From Luzula sylvatica (lineage: Eukaryota; Streptophyta; Magnoliopsida; Poales; Juncaceae): a DNA stretch of 64,000 nt. Made by a program: the position numbers and the translations under genes. Below are positions 1 through 12,655 of the stretch, one piece after another (position 1 is the first letter of the stretch; each line of letters opens with the position of its first letter). The DNA is taken from positions 248,001 through 312,000 of the forward strand of contig CAMPEJ010000004.1 in assembly GCA_946800325.1 (NCBI GenBank), read 5' to 3'. The notes under the pieces are model-generated. The model saw only the letters and a program-made list of their open reading frames with translations, had not been told where the DNA came from and ran no database searches.

Positions 1-992
1 AAATTTTGGTGAAATGTTATGTGGTAAAAGATACGATTCAAATGATCTCAAAATACGTTATTTGAACTCCCCAAAGCATAAACAGATTGTTTTGAATCGA
101 AAAACAAACTTTCTTAGTGTTTGTAAATTTTGGTAAAATGTTATGTTTAAAAAGATACGATTCAAATGATCTCAAAATACGTTATTTGAACTCCCCAAAG
201 CATAAACAGATTGTTTTGAATCGAAAAACAAACTGTCTTAGTGTTTGTAAATTTTGGTGAAATGTTATCTGGAAAAAGATACGATTCAAATGATCTCAAA
301 ATACGTTATTTGAACTCCCCAAAGCATAAACAGATTGTTTTGAATCGAAAAACAAACTTTCTTAGTGTTTGTAAATTTTGGTGAAATGTTATGTGGTAAA
401 ATATACGATTCAAATGATCTCAAAATATGTTATTTGAACTCCCCAAAGCATAAACAGATTGTTTTGAATCGAAAAACAAACTTTCTTAGTGTTTGTAAAT
501 TTTGGTGAAATGTTATGTCGTAAAAGATACGATTCAAATGATCTCAAAATACGTTATTTGAACTCCCCAAAGCATAAACAGATTGTTTTGAATCGAAAAA
601 CAAACTGTCTTAGTGTTTGTAAATTTTGGTGAAATGTTATATGGAAAAAGATACGATTCAAATGATCTCAAAATACGTTATTTGAACTCCCCAAAGCATA
701 AACAAGTTGTTTTGAATCGAAAAACAAACTTTCTTAGTGTTTGTAAATTTTGGTGAAATGTTATGTGGTAAAAGATACGATTCAAATGATCTCAAAATAC
801 GTTATTTGAACTCCCCAAAGCATAAACAGACTGTTTTGAATCGAAAAACAAACTTTCTTAGTGTTTGTAAATTTTGGTGAAATGTTATGTGGTAAAAGAT
901 ACGATTCGAATGATCTCAAAATACTTTATTTGAACTCCCCAAAGCATAAACAGATTGTTTTGAATCGAAAAACAAACTTTCTTAGTGTTTGT
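1..992 (+). repeat. Partial HOR at the window edge (8 monomers)
   Basis: Eight monomers precede the first five-C copy. The second monomer (125-248) has a variant not seen elsewhere in the window, 'gtttaaaaag' in place of 'gtggtaaaag' at monomer positions 21-30. From 249 onward the order of variants (ctgg, aaaatatacg, gtcgt, atatgg with 'aacaagttg', then 'ttcgaat' with 'tactttat') is repeated at 22712 onward, so this block is one side of a 3-kb segmental duplication. Confidence 0.8.
34..124. repeat. Dyad symmetries of the monomer (first copy)
   Basis: Three inverted repeats are visible in the monomer, given here in the first copy where window and monomer coordinates coincide. 'cgattcaaa' (34-42) pairs with 'tttgaatcg' (91-99). 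'ttcaaat' (37-43) pairs with 'atttgaa' (60-66). 'acaaac' (104-109) pairs with 'gtttgt' (119-124). The first two share an arm, so they are alternatives. In copies with G at position 40, 'attcgaat' is itself an 8-bp palindrome. Dyads are common in centromeric satellites that lack a CENP-B box; no match to the CENP-B box was seen here. Function is unproven. Confidence 0.7.
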
Positions 993-2605
993 AAATTTTG
1001 GTAAAATGTTATGTGGTAAAAGATACGATTCAAATGATCTCAAAATACGTTATTTGAACTCCCCCAAAGCATAAACAGATTGTTTTGAATCGAAAAACAA
1101 ACTGTCTTAGTGTTTGTAAATTTTGGTGAAATGTTATCTGGAAAAAGATACGATTCAAATGATCTCAAAATACGTTATTTGAACTCCCCAAAGCATAAAC
1201 AGATTGTTTTGAATCGAAAAACAAACTTTCTTATTGTTTGTAAATTTTGGTGAAATGTTATGTGGTAAAATATACGATTCAAATGATCTCAAAATATGTT
1301 ATTTGAACTCCCCAAAGCATAAACAGATTGTTTTGAATCGATAAACAAACTTTCTTAGTGTTTGTAAATTTTGGTGAAATGTTATGTCGTAAAAGATACG
1401 ATTCAAATGATCTCAAAATACGTTATTTGAACTCCCCAAAGCATAAACAGATTGTTTTGAATCGAAAAACAAACTGTCTTAGTGTTTGTAAATTTTGGTG
1501 AAATGTTATATGGAAAAAGATACAATTGAAATGATCTCAAAATACGTTATTTGAACTCCCCAAAGCATAAACAAATTGTTGTGAATCGAAAAACAAACTT
1601 TCTTAGTGTTTGTAAATTTTGGTAAAATGTTATGTGGTAAAAGATACGATTCAAATGATCTTAAAATACGTTATTTGAACTCCCCAAAGCATAAACAGAT
1701 TGTTTTGAATCGAAAAACAAACTTTCTTACTGTTTGTAAATTTTGGTGAAATGTTATGTGGTAAAAGATACGATTCAAATGATCTTAAAATACGTTATTT
1801 GAACTCCCCAAAGCATAAACAAATTGTTTTGAATCGAAAAACAAACTTTCTTAGTGTTTGTAAATTTTGGTAAAATGTTATGTGGTAAAAGATACGATTC
1901 AAATGATCTCAAAATACATTATTTGAACTCCCCAAAGAATAAACAGATTGTTTTGAATCGAAAAACAAACTTTCTTAGTGTTTGTAAATTTTGGTGAAAT
2001 GTTATGTGGTAAAAGATACGATTCAAATGATCTGAAAATACGTTATTTGAACTCCCCAAAGCATAAACAAATTGTTTTGAATCGAAAAACAAACTTTCTT
2101 AGTGTTTGTAAATTTTGGTGAAATGTTATGTGGTAAAAGATACGATTCAAATGATCTCAAAATACGTTATTTGAAATCCCCAAAGCATAAACAAATTGTT
2201 GTGAATCGAAAAACAAACTTTCTTAGTGTTTGTAAATTTTGGTGAAATGTTATGTGGTAAAAGATACGATTCGAATGATCTCAAAATACGTTATTTGAAC
2301 TCCCCAAAGCATAAACAGATTGTTTTGAATCGAAAAACAAACTTTCTTAGTGTTTGTAAATTTTGGTGAAATGTTATGTGGTAAAAGATACGATTCGAAT
2401 GATCTAAAAATATGTTATTTGAACTCCCCAAAGCATAAACAGATTGTTTTGAATCGAAAAACAAACTTTCTTAGTGTTTGTAAATTTTGGTGAAATGTTA
2501 TGTGGTAAAAGATACGATTCGAATGATCTCAAAATACGTTATTTGAACTCCCCAAAGCATAAACAGATTGTTTTGAATCGAAAAACAAACTTTCTTAGTG
2601 TTTGT
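993..2605 (+). repeat. 13-monomer HOR variant (1613 bp)
   Basis: The unit runs from one five-C monomer to the next and is 13 x 124 + 1 bp long. It shares m1-m5 with the 12-mer HOR but then carries its own markers: 'cttactgtttg', 'aaatacattat' with 'aaagaataaac' (1934), 'gatctgaaaatacg' and 'gaaatcccc' (2173). The same series recurs at 23468-25081 at a constant offset of 22475-22476 bp. Confidence 0.85.
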
Positions 2606-5210
2606 AAATTTTGGTAAAATGTTATGTGGTAAAAGATACGATTCAAATGATCTCAAAATACGTTATTTGAACTCCCCCAAAGCATAAACAGATTGTTTTG
2701 AATCGAAAAACAAACTGTCTTAGTGTTTGTAAATTTTGGTGAAATGTTATCTGGAAAAAGATACGATTCAAATGATCTCAAAATACGTTATTTGAACTCC
2801 CCAAAGCATAAACAGATTGTTTTGAATCGAAAAACAAACTTTCTTAGTGTTTGTAAATTTTGGTGAAATGTTATGTGGTAAAATATACGATTCAAATGAT
2901 CTCAAAATATGTTATTTGAACTCCCCAAAGCATAAACAGATTGTTTTGAATCGAAAAACAAACTTTCTTAGTGTTTGTAAATTTTGGTGAAATGTTATGT
3001 CGTAAAAGATACGATTCAAATGATCTCAAAATACGTTATTTGAACTCCCCAAAGCATAAACAGATTGTTTTGAATCGAAAAACGAACTGTCTTAGTGTTT
3101 GTAAATTTTGGTGAAATGTTATATGGAAAAAGATACGATTGAAATGATCTCAAAATACGTTATTTGAACTCCCCAAAGCATAAACAAATTGTTGTGAATC
3201 GAAAAACAAACTTTCTTAGTGTTTGTAAATTTTGGTAAAATGTTATGTGTTAAAAGATACGATTCAAATGATCTCAAAATACGTTATTTGAACTCCCGAA
3301 AGCATAAACAGATTGTTTTGAATCGAAAAACAAACTTTCTTAGTGTTTGTAAATTTTGGGGAAATGTTATGTGGTAAAAGATACGATTCAAATGATCTCA
3401 AAATACGTTATTTGAACTCCCCAAAGCATAAACAGATTGTTTTGAATCGAAAAACAAACTTTCTTAGTGTTTGTAAATTTTGGTGAAATGTTATGTGGTA
3501 AAAGATACGATTCAAATGATCTCAAAATACGTTATTTGAACTCCCCAAAGCATAAACAGATTGTTTTGAATCGAAAAACAAACTTTCTTAGTGTTTGTAA
3601 ATTTTGGTGAAATGTTATGTGGTAAAAGATACGATTCGAATGATCTCAAAATACGTTATTTGAACTCCCCAAAGCATAAACATATTGTTTTGAATCGAAA
3701 AACAAACTTTCTTAGTGTTTGTAAATTTTGGTGAAATGTTATGTGGTAAAAGATACGATTCGAATGATCTCAAAATACGTTATTTGAACTCCCCAAAGCA
3801 TAAACAGATTGTTTTGAATCGAAAAACAAACTTTCTTAGTGTTTGTAAATTTTGGTGAAATGTTATGTGGTAAAAGATACGATTCGAATGATCTGAAAAT
3901 ATGTTATTTGAACTCCCCAAAGCATAAACATATTGTTTTGAATCGAAAAACAAACTTTCTTAGTGTTCGTAAATTTTGGTGAAATGTTATGTGGTAAAAG
4001 ATACGATTCAAATGATCTCAAAATACGTTATTTGAACTCCCCAAAGCATAAACAGATTGTTTTGAATCGAAAAACAAACTTTCTTACTGTTTGTAAATTT
4101 TGGTGAAATGTTATGTGGTAAAAGATACGATTCAAATGATCTCAAAATACGTTATTTCAACTCCCCAAAGCATAAACAAATTGTTTTGAATCGAAAAACA
4201 AACTTTCTTAGTGTTTGTAAATTTTGGTAAAATGTTATGTGGTAAAAGATACGATTCAAATGATCTCAAAATACATTATTTGAACTCCCCAAAGAATAAA
4301 CAGATTGTTTTGAATCGAAAAACAAACTTTCTTAGTGTTTGTAAATTTTGGTGAAATTTTATGTGGTAAAAGATACGATTCAAATGATCTGAAAATACGT
4401 TATTTGAACTCCCCAAAGCATAAACAAATTGTTTTGAATCGAAAAACAAACTTTCTTAGTGTTTGTAAATTTTGGTGAAATGTTATGTGGTAAAAGATAC
4501 GATTCAAATGATCTCAAAATACGTTATTTCAAATCCCCAAAGCATAAACAAATTGTTGTGAATCGAAAAACAAACTTTCTTAGTGTTTGTAAATTTTGGT
4601 GAAATGTTATGTGGTAAAAGATACGATTCGAATGATCTCAAAATACGTTATTTGAACTCCCCAAAGCATAAACAGATTGTTTTGAATCGAAAAACAAACT
4701 GTCTTAGTGTTTGTAAATTTTGGTGAAATGTTATCTGGAAAAAGATACGATTCAAATGATCTCAAAATACGTTATTTGAACTCCCCAAAGCATAAACAGA
4801 TTGTTTTGAATCGAAAAACAAACTTTCTTAGTGTTTGTAAATTTTGGTGAAATGTTATGTTGTAAAATATACGATTCAAATGATCTCAAAATATGTTATT
4901 TGAACTCCCCAAAGCATAAACAGATTGTTTTGAATCGAAAAACAAACTTTCTTAGTGTTTGTAAATTTTGATGAAATGTTATGTGGTAAAAGATACGATT
5001 CGAATGATCTAAAAATATGTTATTTGAACTCCCCAAAGCATAAACAGATTGTTTTGAATCGAAAAACAAACTTTCTTAGTGTTTGTAAATTTTGGTGAAA
5101 TGTTATGTGGTAAAAGATACGATTCGAATGATCTCAAAATACGTTATTTGAACTCCCCAAAGCATAAACAGATTGTTTTGAATCGAAAAACAAACTTTCT
5201 TAGTGTTTGT
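2606..5210 (+). repeat. 21-monomer composite HOR (2605 bp)
   Basis: Between five-C monomers at 2606 and 5211 there are 21 monomers (21 x 124 + 1). The first part follows the 12-mer order m1 to m11. The second part carries the 13-mer markers ('cttactg', 'aaagaataaac', 'gatctgaaaatacg', 'gaaatcccc' equivalents at about 4085-4530) and then a short m2/m3-like pair at 4715-4962. It therefore reads as a fusion of 12-mer and 13-mer HOR pieces. One copy has 'tgaaattttatg' (about 4352) instead of 'tgaaatgttatg'. Confidence 0.75.
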
Positions 5211-6699
5211 AAATTTTGGTAAAATGTTATGTGGTAAAAGATACGATTCAAATGATCTCAAAATACGTTATTTGAACTCCCCCAAAGCATAAACAGATTG
5301 TTTTGAATCGAAAAACAAACTGTCTAAGTGTTTGTAAATTTTGGTGAAATGTTATCTGGAAAAAGATACGATTCAAATGATCTCAAAATACGTTATTTGA
5401 ACTCCCCAAAGCATAAACAGATTGTTTTGAATCGAAAAACAAACTTTCTTAGTGTTTGTAAATTTTGGTGAAATGTTATGTGGTAAAATATACGATGCAA
5501 ATGATCTCAAAATATGTTATTTGAACTCCCCAAAGCATAAACAGATTGTTTTGAATCGAAAAACAAACTTTCTTAGTGTTTGTAAATTTTGGTGAAATGT
5601 TATGTCGTAAAAGATACGATTCAAATGATCTCAAAATACGTTATTTGAACTCCCCAAAGCATAAACAGATTGTTTTGAATCGAAAAACAAACTGTCTTAG
5701 TGTTTGTAAATTTTGGTGAAATGTTATATGGAAAAAGATACGATTGAAATGATCTCAAAATACGTTATTTGAACTCCCCAAAGCATAAACAAATTGTTGT
5801 GAATCGAAAAACAAACTTTCTTAGTGTTTGTAAATTTTGGTAAAATGTTATGTGTTAAAAGATACGATTCAAATGATCTCAAAATACGTTATTTGAACTC
5901 CCGAAAGCATAAACAGATTGTTTTGAATCGAAAAACAAACTTTCTTAGTGTTTGTAAATTTTGGTGAAATGTTATGTGGTAAAAGATACGATTCAAATGA
6001 TCTCAAAATACGTTATTTGAACTCCCCAAAGCATAAACAGATTGTTTTGAATCGAAAAACAAACTTTCTTAGTGTTTGTAAATTTTGGTGAAATGTTATG
6101 TGGTAAAAGATACGATTCAAATGATCTCAAAATACGTTATTTGAACTCCCCAAAGCATAAACAGATTGTTTTGAATCGAAAAACAAACTTTCTTAGTGTT
6201 TGTAAATTTTGGTGAAATGTTATGTGGTAAAAGATACGATTCGAATGATCTCAAAATACGTTATTTGAACTCCCCAAAGCATAAACATATTGTTTTGAAT
6301 CGAAAAACAAACTTTCTTAGTGTTTGTAAATTTTGGTGAAATGTTATGTGGTAAAAGATACGATTCGAATGATCTCAAAATACGTTATTTGAACTCCCCA
6401 AAGCATAAACAGATTGTTTTGAATCGAAAAACAAACTTTCTTAGTGTTTGTAAATTTTGGTGAAATGTTATGTGGTAAAAGATACGATTCGAATGATCTA
6501 AAAATATGTTATTTGAACTCCCCAAAGCATAAACATATTGTTTTGAATCGAAAAACAAACTTTCTTAGTGTTCGTAAATTTTGGTGAAATGTTATGTGGT
6601 AAAAGATACGATTCGAATGATCTCAAAATACGTTATTTGAACTCCCCAAAGCATAAACAGATTGTTTTGAATCGAAAAACAAACTTTCTTAGTGTTTGT
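5211..6699 (+). repeat. 12-monomer HOR copy (1489 bp)
   Basis: The unit has the canonical order m1 to m12. The m2 markers bounding it are at 5355 and 6844, 1489 bp apart. Private changes include 'tctaagtg' (about 5324) and 'gatgcaaatg' (about 5495). Confidence 0.85.
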
Positions 6700-8436
6700 A
6701 AATTTTGGTAAAATGTTATGTGGTAAAAGATACGATTCAAATGATCTCAAAATACGTTATTTGAACTCCCCCAAAGCATAAACAGATTGTTTTGAATCGA
6801 AAAACAAACTGTCTTAGTGTTTGTAAATTTTGGTGAAATGTTATCTGGAAAAAGATACGATTCAAATGATCTCAAAATACGTTATTTGAACTCCCCAAAG
6901 GATAAACAGATTGTTTTGAAACGAAAAACAAACTTTCTTAGTGTTTGTAAATTTTGGTGAAATGTTATGTGGTAAAATATACGATTCAAATGATCTCAAA
7001 ATATGTTATTTGAACTCCCCAAAGCATAAACAGATTGTTTTGAATCGAAAAACAAACTTTCCTAGTGTTTGTAAATTTTGGTGAAATGTTATGTGGTAAA
7101 AGATACGATTCAAATGATCTCAAAATACGTTATTTGAACTCCCCAAAGCATAAACAGATTGTTTTGAATCGAAAAACAAACTGTCTTAGTGTTTGTAAAT
7201 TTTGGTGAAATGTTATATGGAAAAAGATACGATTCAAATGATCTCAAAATACGTTATTTGAACTCCCCAAAGCATAAACAAGTTGTTTTGAATCGAAAAA
7301 CAAACTTTCTTAGTGTTTGTAAATTTTGGTGAAATGTTATGTCGTAAAAGATACGATTCAAATGATCTCAAAATACGTTATTTGAACTCCCCAAAGCATA
7401 AACAGATTGTTTTGAATCGAAAAACAAACTGTCTTAGTGTTTGTAAATTTTGGTGAAATGTTATATGGAAAAAGATACGATTGAAATGATCTCAAAATAC
7501 GTTATTTGAACTCCCCAAAGCATAAACAAATTGTTGTGAATCGAAAAACAAACTTTCTTAGTGTTTGTAAATTTTGGTAAAATGTTATGTGTTAAAAGAT
7601 ACGATTCAAATGATCTCAAAATACGTTATTTGAACTCCCGAAAGCATAAACAGATTGTTTTGAATCGAAAAACAAACTTTCTTAGTGTTTGTAAATTTTG
7701 GTGAAATGTTATGTGGTAAAAGATACGATTCAAATGATCTCAAAATACGTTATTTGAACTCCCCAAAGCATAAACAGATTGTTTTGAATCGAAAAACAAA
7801 CTTTCTTAGTGTTTGTAAATTTTGGTGAAATGTTATGTGGTAAAAGATACGATTCAAATGATCTCAAAATACGTTATTTGAACTCCCCAAAGCATAAACA
7901 GATTGTTTTGAATCGAAAAACAAACTTTCTTAGTGTTTGTAAATTTTGGTGAAATGTTATGTGGTAAAAGATACGATTCGAATGATCTCAAAATACATTA
8001 TTTGAACTCCCCAAAGCATAAACATATTGTTTTGAATCGAAAAACAAACTTTCTTAGTGTTTGTAAATTTTGGTGAAATGTTATGTGGTAAAAGATACGA
8101 TTCGAATGATCTCAAAATACGTTATTTGAACTCCCCAAAGCATAAACAGATTGTTTTGAATCGAAAAACAAACTTTCTTAGTGTTTGTAAATTTTGGTGA
8201 AATGTTATGTGGTAAAAGATACGATTCGAATGATCTAAAAATATGTTATTTGAACTCCCCAAAGCATAAACATATTGTTTTGAATCGAAAAACAAACTTT
8301 CTTAGTGTTCGTAAATTTTGGTGAAATGTTATGTGGTAAAAGATACGATTCGAATGATCTCAAAATACGTTATTTGAACTCCCCAAAGCATAAACAGATT
8401 GTTTTGAATCGAAAAACAAACTTTCTTAGTGTTTGT
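6700..8436 (+). repeat. 14-monomer chimeric HOR (1737 bp)
   Basis: This is m1-m2-m3, then two extra monomers at about 7072-7319 (a consensus copy with 'aaactgtctt', then 'atatgg' with 'aacaagttg'), then m4 to m12. The extra pair is diagnostic of the 10-mer HOR variant that follows at 8437, so this unit looks like a product of exchange between 12-mer and 10-mer types. Its length is 14 x 124 + 1. Confidence 0.82.
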
Positions 8437-9677
8437 AAATTTTGGTAAAATGTTATGTGGTAAAAGATACGATTCAAATGATCTCAAAATACGTTATTTG
8501 AACTCCCCCAAAGCATAAACAGATTGTTTTGAATCGAAAAACAAACTGTCTTAGTGTTTGTAAATTTTGGTGAAATGTTATCTGGAAAAAGATACGATTC
8601 AAATGATCTCAAAATACGTTATTTGAACTCCCCAAAGCATAAACAGATTGTTTTGAAACGAAAAACAAACTTTCTTAGTGTTTGTAAATTTTGGTGAAAT
8701 GTTATGTGGTAAAATATACGATTCAAATGATCTCAAAATATGTTATTTGAACTCCCCAAAGCATAAACAGATTGTTTTGAATCGAAAAACAAACTTTCTT
8801 AGTGTTTGTAAATTTTGGTGAAATGTTATGTGGTAAAAGATACGATTCAAATGATCTCAAAATACGTTATTTGAACTCCCCAAAGCATAAACAGATTGTT
8901 TTGAATCGAAAAACAAACTGTCTTAGTGTTTGTAAATTTTGGTGAAATGTTATATGGAAAAAGATACGATTCAAATGATCTCAAAATACGTTATTTGAAC
9001 TCCCCAAAGCATAAACAAGTTGTTTTGAATCGAAAAACAAACTTTCTTAGTGTTTGTAAATTTTGGTGAAATGTTATGTGGTAAAAGATACGATTCAAAT
9101 GATCTCAAAATACGTTATTTGAACTCCCCAAAGCATAAACAGATTGTTTTGAATCGAAAAACAAACTGTCTTAGTGTTTGTAAATTTTGGTGAAATGTTA
9201 TCTGGAAAAAGATACGATTCAAATGATCTCAAAATACGTTATTTGAACTCCCCAAAGCATAAACAGATTGTTTTGAATCGAAAAACAAACTTTCTTAGTG
9301 TTTGTAAATTTTGGTGAAATGTTATGTTGTAAAATATACGATTCAAATGATCTCAAAATATGTTATTTGAACTCCCCAAAGCATAAACAGATTGTTTTGA
9401 ATCGAAAAACAAACTTTCTTAGTGTTTGTAAATTTTGGTGAAATGTTATGTGGTAAAAGATACGATTCGAATGATCTAAAAATATGTTATTTGAACTCCC
9501 CAAAGCATAAACAGATTGTTTTGAATCGAAAAACAAACTTTCTTAGTGTTTGTAAATTTTGGTGAAATGTTATGTGGTAAAAGATACGATTCGAATGATC
9601 TCAAAATACGTTATTTGAACTCCCCAAAGCATAAACAGATTGTTTTGAATCGAAAAACAAACTTTCTTAGTGTTTGT
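8437..9677 (+). repeat. 10-monomer HOR variant (1241 bp)
   Basis: The order is m1, m2, m3, consensus with 'aaactgtctt', atatgg with 'aacaagttg', consensus with 'aaactgtctt', a second ctgg copy (9182), a 'gttgtaaaatat' copy, and two 'ttcgaat' copies. That is ten monomers plus one base. The same type returns at 19857-21097 and forms the first part of 12656-14764. Together with the preceding 14-mer it equals exactly two 1489-bp units. Confidence 0.83.
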
Positions 9678-11166
9678 AATTTTTAGTAAAATGTTATGTG
9701 GTAAAAGATACGATTCAAATGATCTCAAAATACGTTATTTGAACTCCCCCAAAGCATAAACAGATTGTTTTGAATCGAAAAACAAACTGTCTTAGTGTTT
9801 GTAAATTTTGGTGAAATGTTATCTGGAAAAAGATACGATTCAAATGATCTCAAAATACGTTATTTGAACTCCCCAAAGCATAAACAGATTGTTTTGAATC
9901 GAAAAACAAACTTTCTTAGTGTTTGTAAATTTTGGTGAAATGTTATGTGGTAAAATATACGATTCAAATGATCTCAAAATATGTTATTTGAACTCCCCAA
10001 AGCATAAACAGATTGTTTTGAATCGAAAAACAAACTTTCTTAGTGTTTGTAAATTTTGGTGAAATGTTATGTCGTAAAAGATACGATTCAAATGATCTCA
10101 AAATACGTTATTTGAACTCCCCAAAGCATAAACAGATTGTTTTGAATCGAAAAACAAACTGTCTTAGTGTTTGTAAATTTTGGTGAAATGTTATATGGAA
10201 AAAGATACGATTGAAATGATCTCAAAATACGTTATTTGAACTCCCCAAAGCATAAACAAATTGTTGTGAATCGAAAAACAAACTTTCTTAGTGTTTGTAA
10301 ATTTTGGTAAAATGTTATGTGTTAAAAGATACGATTCAAATGATCTCAAAATACGTTATTTGAACTCCCGAAAGCATAAACAGATTGTTTTGAATCGAAA
10401 AACAAACTTTCTTAGTGTTTGTAAATTTTGGTGAAATGTTATGTGGTAAAAGATACGATTCAAATGATCTCAAAATACGTTATTTGAACTCCCCAAAGCA
10501 TAAACAGATTGTTTTGAATCGAAAAACAAACTTTCTTAGTGTTTGTAAATTTTGGTGAAATGTTATGTGGTAAAAGATACGATTCAAATGATCTCAAAAT
10601 ACGTTATTTGAACTCCCCAAAGCATAAACAGATTGTTTTGAATCGAAAAACAAACTTTCTTAGTGTTTGTAAATTTTGGTGAAATGTTATGTGGTAAAAG
10701 ATACGATTCGAATGATCTCAAAATACGTTATTTGAACTCCCCAAAGCATAAACATATTGTTTTGAATCGAAAAACAAACTTTCTTAGTGTTTGTAAATTT
10801 TGGTGAAATGTTATGTGGTAAAAGATACGATTCGAATGATCTCAAAATACGTTATTTGAACTCCCCAAAGCATAAACAGATTGTTTTGAATCGAAAAACA
10901 AACTTTCTTAGTGTTTGTAAATTTTGGTGAAATGTTATGTGGTAAAAGATACGATTCGAATGATCTAAAAATATGTTATTTGAACTCCCCAAAGCATAAA
11001 CAGATTGTTTTGAATCGAAAAACAAACTTTCTTAGTGTTTGTAAATTTTGGTGAAATGTTATGTGGTAAAAGATACGATTCGAATGATCTCAAAATACGT
11101 TATTTGAACTCCCCAAAGCATAAACAGATTGTTTTGAATCGAAAAACAAACTTTCTTAGTGTTTGT
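9678..11166 (+). repeat. 12-monomer HOR copy (1489 bp)
   Basis: The order is m1 to m12, bounded by m2 markers at 9822 and 11311. The first monomer has private changes at its start ('taatttttagtaaaatg', about 9677). The m11 copy has 'aacagattg' and 'gtgtttgtaaa' where most other copies have 'aacatattg' and 'gtgttcgtaaa'. Confidence 0.87.
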
Positions 11167-12655
11167 AAATTGTGGTAAAATGTTATGTGGTAACAGATAC
11201 GATTCAAATGATCTCAAAATACGTTATTTGAACTCCCCCAAAGCATAAACAGATTGTTTTGAATCGAAAAACAAACTGTCTTAGTGTTTGTAAATTTTGG
11301 TGAAATGTTATCTGGAAAAAGATACGATTCAAATGATCTCAAAATACGTTATTTGAACTCCCCAAAGCATAAACAGATTGTTTTGAATCGAAAAACAAAC
11401 TTTCTTAGTGTTTGTAAATTTTGGTGAAATGTTATGTGGTAAAATATACGATTCAAATGATCTCAAAATATGTTATTTGAACTCCCCAAAGCATAAACAG
11501 ATTGTTTTGAATCGAAAAACAAACTTTCTTAGTGTTTGTAAATTTTGGTGAAATGTTATGTCGTAAAAGATACGATTCAAATGATCTCAAAATACGTTAT
11601 TTGAACTCCCCAAAGCATAAACAGATTGTTTTGAATCGAAAAACAAACTGTCTTAGTGTTTGTAAATTTTGGTGAAATGTTATATGGAAAAAGATACGAT
11701 TGAAATGATCTCAAAATACGTTATTTGAACTCCCCAAAGCATAAACAAATTGTTGTGAATCGAAAAACAAACTTTCTTAGTGTTTGTAAATTTTGGTAAA
11801 ATGTTATGTGTTAAAAGATACGATTCAAATGATCTCAAAATACGTTATTTGAACTCCCGAAAGCATAAACAGATTGTTTTGAATCGAAAAACAAACTTTC
11901 TTAGTGTTTGTAAATTTTGGTGAAATGTTATGTGGTAAAAGATACGATTCAAATGATCTCAAAATACGTTATTTGAACTCCCCAAAGCATAAACAGATTG
12001 TTTTGAATCGAAAAACAAACTTTCTTAGTGTTTGTAAATTTTGGTGAAATGTTATGTGGTAAAAGATACGATTCAAATGATCTCAAAATACGTTATTTGA
12101 ACTCCCCAAAGCATAAACAGATTGTTTTGAATCGAAAAACAAACTTTCTTAGTGTTTGTAAATTTTGGTGAAATGTTATGTGGTAAAAGATACGATTCGA
12201 ATGATCTCAAAATACGTTATTTGAACTCCCCAAAGCATAAACATATTGTTTTGAATCGAAAAACAAACTTTCTTAGTGTTTGTAAATTTTGGTGAAATGT
12301 TATGTGGTAAAAGATACGATTCGAATGATCTCAAAATACGTTATTTGAACTCCCCAAAGCATAAACAGATTGTTTTGAATCGAAAAACAAACTTTCTTAG
12401 TGTTTGTAAATTTTGGTGAAATGTTATGTGGTAAAAGATACGATTCGAATGATCTAAAAATATGTTATTTGAACTCCCCAAAGCATAAACATATTGTTTT
12501 GAATCGAAAAACAAACTTTCTTAGTGTTCGTAAATTTTGGTGAAATGTTATGTGGTAAAAGATACGATTCGAATGATCTCAAAATACGTTATTTGAACTC
12601 CCCAAAGCATAAACAGATTGTTTTGAATCGAAAAACAAACTTTCTTAGTGTTTGT
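11167..12655 (+). repeat. 12-monomer HOR copy (1489 bp), type unit
   Basis: All twelve marker monomers are present in order, and the distance between m2 copies (11311 to 12800) is 1489 bp. The first monomer has private changes ('attgtggtaaaatg' and 'gtaacagatac', about 11170-11200). This is a convenient reference unit for the domain. Confidence 0.88.
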
